This document shows, piece after piece, positions 27,929 through 36,435 of a stretch of 41,723 nucleotides of DNA. Source of the stretch: Brevundimonas sp. (GTDB lineage Bacteria > Pseudomonadota > Alphaproteobacteria > Caulobacterales > Caulobacteraceae); contig JAUYAG010000186.1 of the NCBI GenBank assembly GCA_030693575.1, forward strand, positions 1 through 41,723, written 5' to 3'. Each line of letters begins with the position of its first letter. The stretch's first letter is position 1. A program made the position numbers and the translations under genes. Below the pieces are notes generated by a model that was not told where the DNA came from, did no database searches, and was given only the letters and a program-made list of their open reading frames with translations.

Positions 27929-28711
27929 ATGACTTCATCCCGGATTGTCCCCTTTGCTCGTCGGCTGTGGCGTATCGCCCGGACCGAAATCGTCGCGCTT
28001 GCCGCCCTGTTGATTGTGGCGGGAGGCATCATGACCTTTGTCGAACTGGCCGACGACATGACCGAGGCCGACGGCCGGGCGTTCGACGAGGCGGTTCTGC
28101 AGGCGATGCGACCCGGCGGCTCCGCGGACGGCTGGGGGCCGCCCTGGCTTGAAACCGCGGCGCTCGACCTGACCTCCCTGGGCGGGATCGCCGTCCTCGG
28201 CCTGTTCGCCGTGATCGTGGTGGTGTTCCTGATCCTGCAGCGCAAGCGGCTGTCGGCCCTGCTGCTGGTGCTGGGCCTCGCCGGCGGCGTGGCGATGAGC
28301 GAAGGCCTGAAGGCGCTGTTTGAGCGCGACCGGCCGCCGGAAGCCTTCCGGGCCGTGGAGACCATCAACGCCAGCTTCCCCTCGGGTCACGCCCTGCTGT
28401 CGGCGGTCTTCTATCTCAGCATCGGCGTCATGCTGACGCGGGCGTTCCCGCGGCGGCGGTTCAAGGCCTATGTGCTGGGCGTCGCCCTGCTGCTGACCCT
28501 GATCGTCGGCCTGACCCGGGTCTATCTGGCGGCGCACTGGGCCACGGACGTGCTGGCCGGCTGGAGCGTCGGGGCGGCCTGGGCCATGGCGCTGTGGCTG
28601 GTCGCCTATGCGGTGCAGCGCAGACAGGCGGTCCACACGGGCGGCCCGCACGACGAGACCTTGCCGGACGAGCTGATCGCCGATAGAGACCCGCCCGTCA
28701 TCGGGGAGTAG
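27929..28711 (+). CDS. PAP2-family membrane phosphatase
   Basis: A 260-residue integral membrane phosphatase with about six helices. The three-part PAP2 signature is complete: KALFERDRP (KxxxxxxRP), SFPSGHALLS (PSGH) and TRVYLAAHWATD (RxxxxxHxxxD). Such enzymes hydrolyse phosphatidic acid, undecaprenyl pyrophosphate or related lipid phosphates at the outer face of the membrane; the substrate cannot be told from sequence. The ATG at 27929 is chosen because upstream residues from 27827 look non-protein-like. Its stop codon TAG is part of the conserved first loop of the Mn2+ riboswitch that precedes the next gene, so the two are physically interlocked. Confidence 0.92.
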   Translation: MTSSRIVPFARRLWRIARTEIVALAALLIVAGGIMTFVELADDMTEADGRAFDEAVLQAMRPGGSADGWGPPWLETAALDLTSLGGIAVLGLFAVIVVVFLILQRKRLSALLLVLGLAGGVAMSEGLKALFERDRPPEAFRAVETINASFPSGHALLSAVFYLSIGVMLTRAFPRRRFKAYVLGVALLLTLIVGLTRVYLAAHWATDVLAGWSVGAAWAMALWLVAYAVQRRQAVHTGGPHDETLPDELIADRDPPVIGE

Positions 28712-28899
28712 CCGCCCGCATCTCTCAGCGGGGTTCGCGTCAACACACTTCCTCTCGCCCGGAGAGGATGGCGCGGAAAGTTTCTTGTGGCCCTATGCCA
28801 CGCACGCGGTGCGCGGCGACTTGAGGGCGAGGTCCTCAAGCAGCGAGCGCCCGCGGCGCGAGCGATAGGACCCCAGGACATCACGGCAAGACCGCTGGC
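28697..28899 (+). promoter_or_regulatory. yybP-ykoY (Mn2+) riboswitch aptamer before the UPF0016 gene
   Basis: The conserved segments of the yybP-ykoY class appear in order: GGGGAGTAGC at 28703-28712, a GTCAACACAC block at 28739-28748 and GCAAGACC at 28886-28893. A closing helix P1 can form between GTCATC (28697-28702) and GCTGGC (28894-28899), 5 of 6 pairs. Inner hairpins include CCTCTC/GAGAGG (28751-28767) and CTTGAGG/CCTCAAG (about 28825). The class senses Mn2+ and commonly controls UPF0016 and mntP exporters, which fits the gene that follows. The 5' loop overlaps the PAP2 stop codon. Confidence 0.78.
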
Positions 28900-28916
28900 T
28901 TCGCAGGGTGCTTCCA

Positions 28917-28965
28917 CGCGGGGGCCGGCTGCGGATGCCACTGGTCTGTCCGCCGAACCCCCGCG
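28917..28965 (+). promoter_or_regulatory. Expression-platform hairpin of the Mn2+ riboswitch
   Basis: A perfect 8-bp GC-only inverted repeat, CGCGGGGG (28917-28924) and CCCCCGCG (28958-28965), lies between the aptamer and the TTG start at 28978. Its 3' arm ends 12 nt before the start codon, where a ribosome-binding site would sit. It could switch translation initiation. No T-tract follows, so control of translation is more likely than termination. Confidence 0.5.
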
Positions 28966-28977
28966 AACGATGATGTC

Positions 28978-29541
28978 TTGGAAGCCTTCCTTATCTCGAC
29001 CGGCCTCGTCTCCATTGCGGAGATAGGCGACAAGACCATGCTGCTGGCGATCATGCTGGCGGCGGCCTGGCGACGACCCCTGCCGATCCTGCTGGGCATA
29101 CTGGTCGCGACTCTCGCCAACCACGCCTTCGCCGCCCTGGCCGGCTCGTTGCTGGCGCGTTTCATGGACGGCGACTGGGTGCGCTGGGTCGTCGGCATCG
29201 CCTTCCTCGGCTTTGCGGCCTGGGCCCTGATCCCGGACCGGTTCGACGAGACGCCCGACAAGACCGAAAAGACCTTCGCCGGCGTCTTCTGGACCACGAC
29301 CGCCGCCTTCTTCGTGATCGAGATGGGCGACAAGACCCAGGTCGCGACCGCCATGCTGGCCGCGCAGTTCCAGAACCTGCCGCTTGTCGTGGCCGGCTCG
29401 ACGCTGGGCATGATGCTGGTCAACGGCCCGGCCGTCCTGCTGGGCGAGACGGCGGCGAAACGGCTGCCCCTGGGCTGGATCCGGATGGCGGCGGCGGCCG
29501 GTTTCGCCGCAACCGGGGTTTGGGTCCTGCTCGCGGGCTGA
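28978..29541 (+). CDS. UPF0016 / GDT1-family Mn2+ exporter
   Basis: A 187-residue membrane protein with about six helices in two inverted halves. Each half carries the family signature E-x-G-D-K-T: EIGDKT at 15-20 and EMGDKT at 115-120, which form the cation site. Family members (MneA, GDT1, TMEM165) transport Mn2+ or Ca2+; in bacteria they export Mn2+. The start is a TTG at 28978, because the protein then begins in the family-typical way (EAFLISTGLVSIAE) and the nearby ATGs at 28970 and 28973 are out of frame. It lies downstream of a yybP-ykoY riboswitch, which supports manganese export. It is followed by a VanZ-like gene after 34 nt. Confidence 0.93.
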   Translation: MEAFLISTGLVSIAEIGDKTMLLAIMLAAAWRRPLPILLGILVATLANHAFAALAGSLLARFMDGDWVRWVVGIAFLGFAAWALIPDRFDETPDKTEKTFAGVFWTTTAAFFVIEMGDKTQVATAMLAAQFQNLPLVVAGSTLGMMLVNGPAVLLGETAAKRLPLGWIRMAAAAGFAATGVWVLLAG

Positions 29542-29575
29542 TAGAACCCGGCCCTGCCTGAAAGTCCTGAATCGT

Positions 29576-29938
29576 ATGCGTCTGTTTCTTCGCCTTGCCG
29601 GTGCCCTGGTCCTTCTCGTGCTGGTCGCTCTGATGCTGGCACCCGGCGGCACGATCGAGGCCGAGACGCTGATCTGGGACAAGGCGGCGCATTTCATCGC
29701 CTTCGGCCTGATCCTCTGGAGCCTCGGCGTGCTGTTCCGGCGTCTGCCGCGAACCTGGGCCGCGCTGCTGGCCGTGGCGCTCGGAGCCGCCGTCGAGGTG
29801 GTCCAGCGGTATGTCGGCCGCGACCCCAGTTGGGGTGACCTCCTCGCCGACGTGCTGGGCGTGGCGACCGCGCTGCTGATCTGGCTGGTCTGGCGCGGGT
29901 TCCGGCCGCGACAGGCCTTTCAGACCTCGAACACCTGA
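29576..29938 (+). CDS. VanZ-like membrane protein
   Basis: A 120-residue protein with three to four membrane helices and the VanZ-type motifs IWDKAAHFIAFGLILW (helix with DK..H) and AAVEVVQRYVGRDPSWGDLLADVLG. VanZ homologues are widespread; outside enterococcal teicoplanin resistance their role is not established. It starts 34 nt after the Mn2+ exporter gene and could share its transcript. The ATG at 29576 begins directly with the first helix. Confidence 0.85.
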   Translation: MRLFLRLAGALVLLVLVALMLAPGGTIEAETLIWDKAAHFIAFGLILWSLGVLFRRLPRTWAALLAVALGAAVEVVQRYVGRDPSWGDLLADVLGVATALLIWLVWRGFRPRQAFQTSNT

Positions 29939-30006
29939 GGCCACCCGGCGCGTCTCGAGGCGTCCGATTTGTTTACGCCTTCACTGTAACAATCCGGACA
30001 TTGGAT

Positions 30007-32175
30007 ATGGCCGGAGGAAACCGGTTGCGGGGTCATTGGCGTCTTTTCAGGCATGAAGCAGGTCGCATCGCCGGCCCGCCGGCCTGGGTCTATGTGCTGC
30101 TGTTCGCCGCCTCGCAGCTGACCGGCCACTGGAGCGCGGTGACGTTCGACGCCATCGCGATCTGGCTATCAAATGGCATCCTCGCCGCGGCGCTGCTGCA
30201 ACTGCATCGCCGGCCCGCCTTGGCGGTGCTGACCGCCTGTTTCGCCATCAATCTGTTCAGCAATGTCATCCGCGGCGACGCCGGCATGCTGCTCTGGCTG
30301 AACGCGCTCATGAACATGGGCGAGGCCTTCCTGTGCGCCTTCCTGGCCCGCCGGGTCTGCGGCGCGGCGCTCGACATGCGCCGCCCGAAGCGCCTGCTGA
30401 CCTTTGTCGCCTTTTCCGCGGTCCCCGCCGTCGTCGTGACGACCGCCGTCGGCTTCAGCCTGGTGATGGGGATGCGGGGAATGGGTCTCAGCACCGCCGC
30501 CGTGTTCAAGATCTATACCTTTGTCAGCGTGGAACTGCTCGGCCTCCTGCTGGTGACGCCGGTCCTGCTGCTGGTGGCGCGGGCTCACCGTTTCGAGGGC
30601 ATGACCCGCGCGCGCGCGCCCGAGGCCATCGGTCTGTTCCTGCTGATGCTGGTCGTGACGACGGCGGTCTTCTGGCAGGACAATCTGTCCATCGCCTACC
30701 TGACCTTCCCGCCGATGCTGTTGATCAGCCTCCGCCTGTCGCCGACGAAGACCGCGGTCGCGCTGATCCTGCTCGCGGGTATCACCGGAGCGGCCACGCT
30801 CACCGGCCACGGCCCCGTGCATCTGACGCGACTGACCGAGGTCGCCGGCCTCGAGGGGGTCTCGCCCATGTTGCGGCGGCTGGGCATCTACAATCTGTAC
30901 CTGCTGGCCATGGTCGCCACCATCCTGCCGATCTCGACGCTGATGACCGAACGCCGGCGGCTGGAGGCGCGCCTGCGCGCCCGCACCCTCGCGGCCCAGG
31001 AAGCCCGGTGGGCCGCCGAGGACGCGGCGGCCGCACGCTCACGCTTCCTGGCGATGATGAGCCATGAGTTGCGCACGCCGCTGAACGGCGTCGCCGGCTT
31101 CGCCGATGTGCTGGCCAGCCGGCCCGGCCTGGACGCCGTCGCCGTGCGCCAGGCGCGCCAGATCCGCCAGTCCAGCGACGGCCTGCTGATGCTGGTCGAG
31201 GACATCCTCGACTTCGCCCGCGGCGACGACACCCTGACCACTGAGCCGCTCGATCTCGCCGCCGTGGCCCGCGAGACGGTGGCACCCGGTCTGGCGGCCG
31301 CCGAGGCCCGCGGCCTCAGCCTGATCATCGACGACCGGCTTCCGTCCCACGCCCGCTTCACCGCGGACCGGCGCGCCCTGCGACAGGCCCTGCACCCGCT
31401 GGTCGCCAATGCGGTCAAATTCACCGAACGAGGCGAGGTCGTGGTGCGGCTGGATCGCGCCGGCGACGGCGTCTGCATCCGGGTTTCCGATACCGGCTGC
31501 GGCATTGAGCCGTCGACCCTGCCCGATCTGTTCGAAGCCTTCGCCCAGGGCGACGCCTCGATCCGGCGCAATCACTCCGGCATGGGCCTCGGTCTGGCGC
31601 TCGCCGCGCGCCACGTGCGGCGCATGGGCGGGCGGATCGACGTGGACAGCCGCGTCGGCGAAGGCTCGACCTTCATCCTGAACCTGCCGTTCGAACGCAC
31701 AGCCGACGTCGTCGACGAGATCCGTCCCGCCGAGGCGTCCGCACCGGCCGAGGATTGCGGCCGGGCACCCTCCGTGCTCGTCGTTGACGATCACCCGGTC
31801 AACCGAGAGGTCGCCCGGATCATGCTGGAAGCCTTCGGCTGCGAGGTGGTCGAGGTCTACGACGGCCAGCAGGCGCTCGACGCCGTAGCGGAGCAGGTCT
31901 TCGATCTGGTGCTGATGGATGTTCGCATGCCGAACATGGACGGGCTGGAGGCGACGCGGCGCATCCGCGCCATGCCGGGTGCGGCCGGGGGCCTGTCCAT
32001 CGTGGCCATGACCGCCGACGCCATGCCCGAGGATGTGAACCTCTGCCTCGACGCGGGCATGAACGCCCACATGGCCAAGCCAATCAACCAGGCCGGCCTG
32101 CTGTCGATGGTGAACCTGGCCCTGTCCGGCGACCTCCCGGCCGCCCGCGTGGCTTTCGAGGCCGAGGCGGCCTAG
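30007..32175 (+). CDS. MASE1-type membrane hybrid histidine kinase with receiver
   Basis: A 722-residue hybrid kinase. Residues about 20-310 contain eight or so membrane helices of MASE1 style (for example ATWLSNGILAAALL-like AIWLSNGILAAALLQLH and NLFSNVIRGD). A short coiled linker leads to HisKA (MMSHELRTPLNG, His353), HATPase_c (PLVANAVKFT, SDTGCGIEPS, GMGLGLALAARHVRRMGG) and a receiver (VVDDHPVNREVA, Asp638 in LMDVRMPNMDG, Lys in MAKPINQ). The ATG at 30007 is used; a TTG two codons earlier is possible. The gene converges on the GST gene with a 4-nt overlap of stop codons. No HPt or cognate regulator is nearby. Ligand unknown. Confidence 0.92.
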   Translation: MAGGNRLRGHWRLFRHEAGRIAGPPAWVYVLLFAASQLTGHWSAVTFDAIAIWLSNGILAAALLQLHRRPALAVLTACFAINLFSNVIRGDAGMLLWLNALMNMGEAFLCAFLARRVCGAALDMRRPKRLLTFVAFSAVPAVVVTTAVGFSLVMGMRGMGLSTAAVFKIYTFVSVELLGLLLVTPVLLLVARAHRFEGMTRARAPEAIGLFLLMLVVTTAVFWQDNLSIAYLTFPPMLLISLRLSPTKTAVALILLAGITGAATLTGHGPVHLTRLTEVAGLEGVSPMLRRLGIYNLYLLAMVATILPISTLMTERRRLEARLRARTLAAQEARWAAEDAAAARSRFLAMMSHELRTPLNGVAGFADVLASRPGLDAVAVRQARQIRQSSDGLLMLVEDILDFARGDDTLTTEPLDLAAVARETVAPGLAAAEARGLSLIIDDRLPSHARFTADRRALRQALHPLVANAVKFTERGEVVVRLDRAGDGVCIRVSDTGCGIEPSTLPDLFEAFAQGDASIRRNHSGMGLGLALAARHVRRMGGRIDVDSRVGEGSTFILNLPFERTADVVDEIRPAEASAPAEDCGRAPSVLVVDDHPVNREVARIMLEAFGCEVVEVYDGQQALDAVAEQVFDLVLMDVRMPNMDGLEATRRIRAMPGAAGGLSIVAMTADAMPEDVNLCLDAGMNAHMAKPINQAGLLSMVNLALSGDLPAARVAFEAEAA

Positions 32176-32822
32176 CTGCCATAGCGGCCCACCAGCGGAA
32201 ATCGCTCGGCCCAGAACGCCGTCAGCTCCGGCAGGGTGTCGACGCGTCGCATGACCTCGCCCATGCGCGGGGCAACCTCATGGAACCGCGCGCGGTGCGG
32301 CGTCCAGCGGCTGGCGACCGAGACATAGAGGTCCAGAACCGTCAGCTCTGCGCCAAGAAGGAAACGCCCCGGCGTGATCTGGCTTTCCATCGCCGCCCAG
32401 CAGTCGGCGATGCGTTCGGCGGTGCGGACCTTGATCATCTCCTGCGCGGCCGGATCGTCGCCCGCCAGCCGCGACGGCTCGTCCCGGACCCAGAACATCG
32501 AATAGATCGCCGCCGGCACGAAGGTCATCCAGCGCAGGAACTGCGCCCGCCGCGGATCGCACGGCTCCGGTGCCAGCGCCGCCTCGGGATGCTGTTCCGC
32601 CAGCCAGATCAGGATCGCCGCGCTTTCGGTGATGGTCTCGCCATCCGGGGTGACCAGGGCCGGAATCTGCCGCATCGGATTGACCGGCGCGACCTTGTCC
32701 CGCTCGGCTTCGCCTTCCCAGGTCACGGCCTCGATCACGGTGTAGGGCGCGCCGATCAGGGTCAGGGCCGCCTCGACCGGGACCGATCCCGAGCCCGCCG
32801 CGCCATAGAGGGTATAGGTCAT
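32172..32822 (-). CDS. Glutathione S-transferase family protein
   Basis: A 216-residue GST. The N-terminal thioredoxin-fold domain has TYTLYGAAGSGSVPVEAALTL-type start, the cis-Pro region MRQIPALV and the glutathione-binding TITESAAILIWLAE. The all-helical C-terminal domain follows (FLLGAELTVLDLYVSV). The ATG at 32822 has an excellent AAGGAGG ribosome-binding site, so longer frames upstream are rejected. It is divergent from nrdB and convergent with the MASE1 kinase. The substrate is unknown. Confidence 0.92.
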   Translation of the reverse strand: MTYTLYGAAGSGSVPVEAALTLIGAPYTVIEAVTWEGEAERDKVAPVNPMRQIPALVTPDGETITESAAILIWLAEQHPEAALAPEPCDPRRAQFLRWMTFVPAAIYSMFWVRDEPSRLAGDDPAAQEMIKVRTAERIADCWAAMESQITPGRFLLGAELTVLDLYVSVASRWTPHRARFHEVAPRMGEVMRRVDTLPELTAFWAERFPLVGRYGS

Positions 32823-32949
32823 GGATGCCTCCTTTTCCGTGGACCAGGCTAGGGCGCCGGCCGTCGCTCCGCGCCTGAGACCTGCGCCTGCACCCATAGG
32901 GAAGGCTTGGGCTTGTCCCCAGCAGCATCCCCAGCGACCTGCGGCGGAC

Positions 32950-32996
32950 ATACCATATCTAGCGATCGCGAAAAAAGTGATCGCAATATAGCCCTA
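32950..32996. promoter_or_regulatory. Candidate NrdR operator (two boxes) before nrdB
   Basis: ATACCATATCTAGCGA (32950-32965) matches about 11 of 16 positions of the remembered NrdR-box consensus, and a second half-conserved box with core CAATATA lies at 32981-32996, exactly 31 bp on. Between them GCGATC/GATCGC forms an inverted repeat around AAAAAA. The distance to the nrdB ATG is 77 nt. Support is moderate; the paired spacing is the better argument. Confidence 0.4.
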
Positions 32997-33072
32997 ATTC
33001 GGCTTGGCGCCGGGGCCATCCGCCCGCATGGTGAATCCTCAATCCCGGATTCGCTTCCAGAGCCCCGTACCG

Positions 33073-34116
33073 ATGAACGCGCACGTCTCGATCAAGCCCA
33101 CCACCCCCGGCCTGCTCACCGCCTCGGCGGCCTACAAGCCGTTCCGCTATCCGTGGGCCTTCGACATGTGGAAGAAGCAGCAGCAGGTCCACTGGATGCC
33201 CGAGGAGGTGCCGCTGGGCGAGGACTGCAAGGACTGGGCAGCCAATCTGACGCCGTCGGAACGCAACCTGCTGACCCAGATCTTCCGCTTCTTCACCCAG
33301 GCCGACATCGAGGTCCAGGACAACTACATGGAGCGCTACGGTCGGGTGTTCAAACCGACCGAGGTCAAGATGATGCTGGCGTCCTTCGCCAACATGGAGA
33401 CCATCCACATCGCGGCCTACGCCCTGCTGCTCGAGACCATCGGCATGCCCGAGAGCGAGTTCGGCGCCTTCATGGAATACGAGGCCATGCGCGACAAGCA
33501 TGACTTCATGGGCAAGTTCGGGGTCGAGACCAACGGCGACATCGCCCGCACCCTGGCCATGTTCGGCGGCTTCACCGAAGGGCTCCAGCTGTTCGCCTCC
33601 TTCGCGATGCTGATGAATTTCCCGCGCCAGAACAAGATGAAGGGCATGGGCCAGATCGTCAGCTGGTCGGTCCGCGACGAGAGCCTGCACTGCGACGGCA
33701 TCATCAAACTCTACCACGCCTTCAACAAGGAGACGGGGGCCGTCACCCAGGCCGTGGCCGACGACATCGTCGACTGCTGCCGGACCGTGGTTGAAATGGA
33801 AGACCGCTTCATCGACCTGGCCTTCGAGATGGGCCCGGTGCAGGGCATGACGCCCGACGACATCAAACAGTACATCCGCTTCATCGCCGACTGGCGCCTG
33901 CGCCAGCTGCACCTGCCCGAAGTCTACGGCGTCAAGGAAAACCCGCTGCCCTGGCTGCAGTCCCTGCTGTCGGGCGTGGAGCACGCCAACTTCTTCGAAG
34001 CCCGCGCCACCGAATACTCCAAGGCCGCCACCACCGGCGCCTGGCACGGCCCGGAAGGCGTCTGGGGCAGTTTCGACGCCATGATGAAGAAGCGGACCGA
34101 GGGCGCGGAGGCTTGA
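33073..34116 (+). CDS. nrdB: Ribonucleoside-diphosphate reductase, small (beta) subunit
   Basis: A 347-residue ferritin-like beta subunit that generates the tyrosyl radical used by NrdA. Iron-ligand and radical motifs are visible: TQADIEVQDNY (about 75-85), METIHIAAY with Glu109, His112 and the likely radical Tyr116, and later GLQLFASFAM and SWSVRDESLHCDG with Glu and His ligands. The Tyr is present, so it is not a Phe-type class Ic protein. The ATG at 33073 is chosen by alignment to the family's N-terminus; in-frame ATGs at 33004 region and 33028 exist. It has no ATP-cone. It ends 7 nt before the convergent esterase gene. Confidence 0.95.
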   Translation: MNAHVSIKPTTPGLLTASAAYKPFRYPWAFDMWKKQQQVHWMPEEVPLGEDCKDWAANLTPSERNLLTQIFRFFTQADIEVQDNYMERYGRVFKPTEVKMMLASFANMETIHIAAYALLLETIGMPESEFGAFMEYEAMRDKHDFMGKFGVETNGDIARTLAMFGGFTEGLQLFASFAMLMNFPRQNKMKGMGQIVSWSVRDESLHCDGIIKLYHAFNKETGAVTQAVADDIVDCCRTVVEMEDRFIDLAFEMGPVQGMTPDDIKQYIRFIADWRLRQLHLPEVYGVKENPLPWLQSLLSGVEHANFFEARATEYSKAATTGAWHGPEGVWGSFDAMMKKRTEGAEA

Positions 34117-34123
34117 TCGGCCC

Positions 34124-35695
34124 TCAGGTCCCCGGCTGAATATACGGTATCCGCCCGAAGAACCGCCGCTCGTCCCCACGCGGGTCGTTTTCCATACGGG
34201 GCGGCAGGTCCATGACCATGGTCTCGCGCCGCGCCAGCGAATAGGGCGTCCAGCGCGGCAGGCCGGCGTGGTTCGGATCGCCGGTGCGGGCGAAGGCCAG
34301 AAGGGCGTCGCTCATCCGGTCGGACATGGCCTGCGCCTCCGGTCCGACCGCCCCCGACCCCTCGGCGGCGACATTGTCCAGCATCAGCGGAATGTCCGAG
34401 GTGTGGAAGGCACCGGTCCGGCCGTTCGGCATGCGCGAGGCCCAGTCCAGTTGATAGACGAAGGCGGGCGAGCCCTGCGCCGCCCGCATCTCGGCCTCGA
34501 TCACGGCGGCGCGCCAGCTGCGGGCGGCGGTGGTGGCGCGGATCAGGACCTGATCCGGGCTCATCTCCGGATGCTCTCGCCGATACCAGGCCACGACCTC
34601 TTCCGGCGCCACATCGATCCGCATCTGCGACGGCGTCAGCCGGGCGGGCAGGGCGTCCCAGGTCAGGCCCGCATTGGCCGGGTCGCCGCCGAGGAAGGCC
34701 AGCGTCTCCTCGCGCGTGTTGCCAATCATCATCGGTATCGCCGCCGACTGCGGCGCGGCGTCCGGCCAGAACGGGTGCCGGGTCAGGCTGCGCCCGTCCA
34801 GCACCGGCCCGAAATACAGCGAACCGCCGAGGATGGGGTCGGTCGCCCCCGCGGCCTCGATCAGCCGCTCGACCGGCATCGTCCTGACCGCGTCGATCCG
34901 GTCGGGCGTCAGGCCCAGCGCTTCAAGCCAGACCTCGGCCCGACGCGTGGCGTTCAGCGGCCCCGAGGCCGTCACCTGCTGGCCGCTCATGGTCACGGCC
35001 CGGTGAAACAGGCCGACGGCGGCTGGCATGGCCATCAGGGTGGCGATCTTGGCCCCGCCGCCCGACTGGCCGACCACGGTCACGCAGCCGGGATCGCCCC
35101 CGAAGGCCGCGATATTGTCCCGCACCCACTGCAGCGCCAGCACCAGATCCAGCTGGCCCAGATTGCCGCTGTCCTCGAACCCCGGAGCCAGCCGCGCCAG
35201 CGAGGCATACCCCAGTGGCCCCAGCCGGTGGTTCACCGTCACGACGACCACATCGCCCTTCGCAGCCAGCCGCGCCCCGTGGGTCAGTGGACTGGACCCC
35301 GATCCGGTCGAATAGGCCCCGCCGTGGATATAGACGATCACCGGTCGCCGCCCGGCGTCCAGCTTCGGCGTCCAGACGTTGAGCCGCAGGCAGTCTTCGG
35401 ACTGGTCCGGCTCGTTCCCGCGTTGGGGGGAGGCGGGTCCGTACTCTACGCCGGGAAGGGGTTCGCGCCATGAGGCCGGCGGGATCGGCGGCTGGAACCG
35501 CCGCGGGCCCGTGTCCGCGCCGTACGGGACGCCCTTGAACGCCAGCACCTCGCCCTCGAACCGGGCGCTGACCGGGCCGTGACGGGTCGCCGCGAGTACG
35601 CTGATCGAGCGGGCTCTGGCCGGGATCGCCGGGGCGACAAGCGCCGCCCCCGCCGCCAGCCCCAGCCCCCGTCGGGTCAGATGCCCGCGTACCAC
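34124..35695 (-). CDS. Carboxylesterase type B, Tat-exported
   Basis: A 523-residue alpha/beta-hydrolase of the type B carboxylesterase family. The nucleophile elbow is GQSGGG (Ser211) in place of the usual GESAGG; oxyanion-hole HGGAYSTGSG, the acid in NTREETLAF and the His in GAFHTSDIPL complete the site. The first residues contain TRRGLGLAAGAALVAPAIPARA, a twin-arginine signal. The GTG at 35695 is chosen because CGGGGG lies 5 nt before it; a TTG at 35716 is the outer limit. It overlaps the end of the msrP-like gene by 19 nt, so it is the third gene of that unit. Natural substrate unknown. Confidence 0.9.
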   Translation of the reverse strand: MVRGHLTRRGLGLAAGAALVAPAIPARARSISVLAATRHGPVSARFEGEVLAFKGVPYGADTGPRRFQPPIPPASWREPLPGVEYGPASPQRGNEPDQSEDCLRLNVWTPKLDAGRRPVIVYIHGGAYSTGSGSSPLTHGARLAAKGDVVVVTVNHRLGPLGYASLARLAPGFEDSGNLGQLDLVLALQWVRDNIAAFGGDPGCVTVVGQSGGGAKIATLMAMPAAVGLFHRAVTMSGQQVTASGPLNATRRAEVWLEALGLTPDRIDAVRTMPVERLIEAAGATDPILGGSLYFGPVLDGRSLTRHPFWPDAAPQSAAIPMMIGNTREETLAFLGGDPANAGLTWDALPARLTPSQMRIDVAPEEVVAWYRREHPEMSPDQVLIRATTAARSWRAAVIEAEMRAAQGSPAFVYQLDWASRMPNGRTGAFHTSDIPLMLDNVAAEGSGAVGPEAQAMSDRMSDALLAFARTGDPNHAGLPRWTPYSLARRETMVMDLPPRMENDPRGDERRFFGRIPYIQPGT

Positions 35696-36435
35696 TCGTA
35701 CCCCCGGTCTTCCCAATAGCCACCCTTGCCGCCGCCTATGTGGGCGAAGCTTTCGACCGCCTCGATCCGCCGGATGTATTTGGCATGCTTGTAGCCCAGC
35801 TGCCGCTCGACCCTGAGCCTCAGCGGCGCGCCATGCGGGACCGGCAGTACCGCTCCGTTCATCGCCCAGGCGAGGATGGTCTGCGGGTGCCGGGCGTCGA
35901 TCAGGTCGATGCTCTCATAATAGCGCTCCCCGTCCTCGGTCTGGGTCAGGGCGTCGAAACAGTGGAAGACGATGTAGCGCGCCCCGGGCTTCAGCCCGGC
36001 CTCGTCCAGCAGCGTCTCCAGCCGCACCCCGGTCCATTCGCCGATCGAGGTCCAGCCCTCGACGCAGTCGTGTTTGGTGATCTGGCTCTGCGACGGCCGC
36101 GCGCGCAGCTCGGCCAGGCTCAGCGACAGGGGCCGTTCGACCAGGCCGTCGATGACCAGCCGGTAGTCGGCGAACTCATTGTCCCTGAGCGCCTTGTAGT
36201 CGGCGGCGGCGGGGCTGATGGAGCCGTTGGCCCTGAAGTCGGGCGAGATCTCCGCGCGGCTGTAGGTCGGGGCCAGGGCGTCGCGGGGGATCAACAGCCG
36301 TTGCGTCCGCCGCGTCAGGCCTTCGCCCATCCGTCGCGCCTGTTCAGCCAGACTGGTCCCCGCCTGACCGCAGGCCGAGAGCAGGGCGGTCGCGGCCGTG
36401 GCGACGGCGCCGGTCAGCCAGTGGCGGCGGTTCAT
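35677..36435 (-). CDS. MsrP/YedY-like molybdopterin oxidoreductase, exported
   Basis: A 252-residue protein of the sulfite-oxidase fold family. The Mo-ligand cysteine is Cys124 in TKHDCVEGW, and the downstream MNGAVLPVPHGAPLRLRVERQLGYKHAKYI matches the family's core. The N-terminus MNRRHWLTGAVATAATALLSAC has an Arg pair, hydrophobic core and lipobox Cys22, suggesting Tat export and perhaps lipid anchoring. MsrP reduces methionine sulfoxide in the periplasm; this protein is close but its substrate is not proven. Its start overlaps the stop of the b-type cytochrome gene (ATGA), so the cytochrome is its likely electron partner instead of a MsrQ protein. Confidence 0.9.
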   Translation of the reverse strand: MNRRHWLTGAVATAATALLSACGQAGTSLAEQARRMGEGLTRRTQRLLIPRDALAPTYSRAEISPDFRANGSISPAAADYKALRDNEFADYRLVIDGLVERPLSLSLAELRARPSQSQITKHDCVEGWTSIGEWTGVRLETLLDEAGLKPGARYIVFHCFDALTQTEDGERYYESIDLIDARHPQTILAWAMNGAVLPVPHGAPLRLRVERQLGYKHAKYIRRIEAVESFAHIGGGKGGYWEDRGYEWYAGI

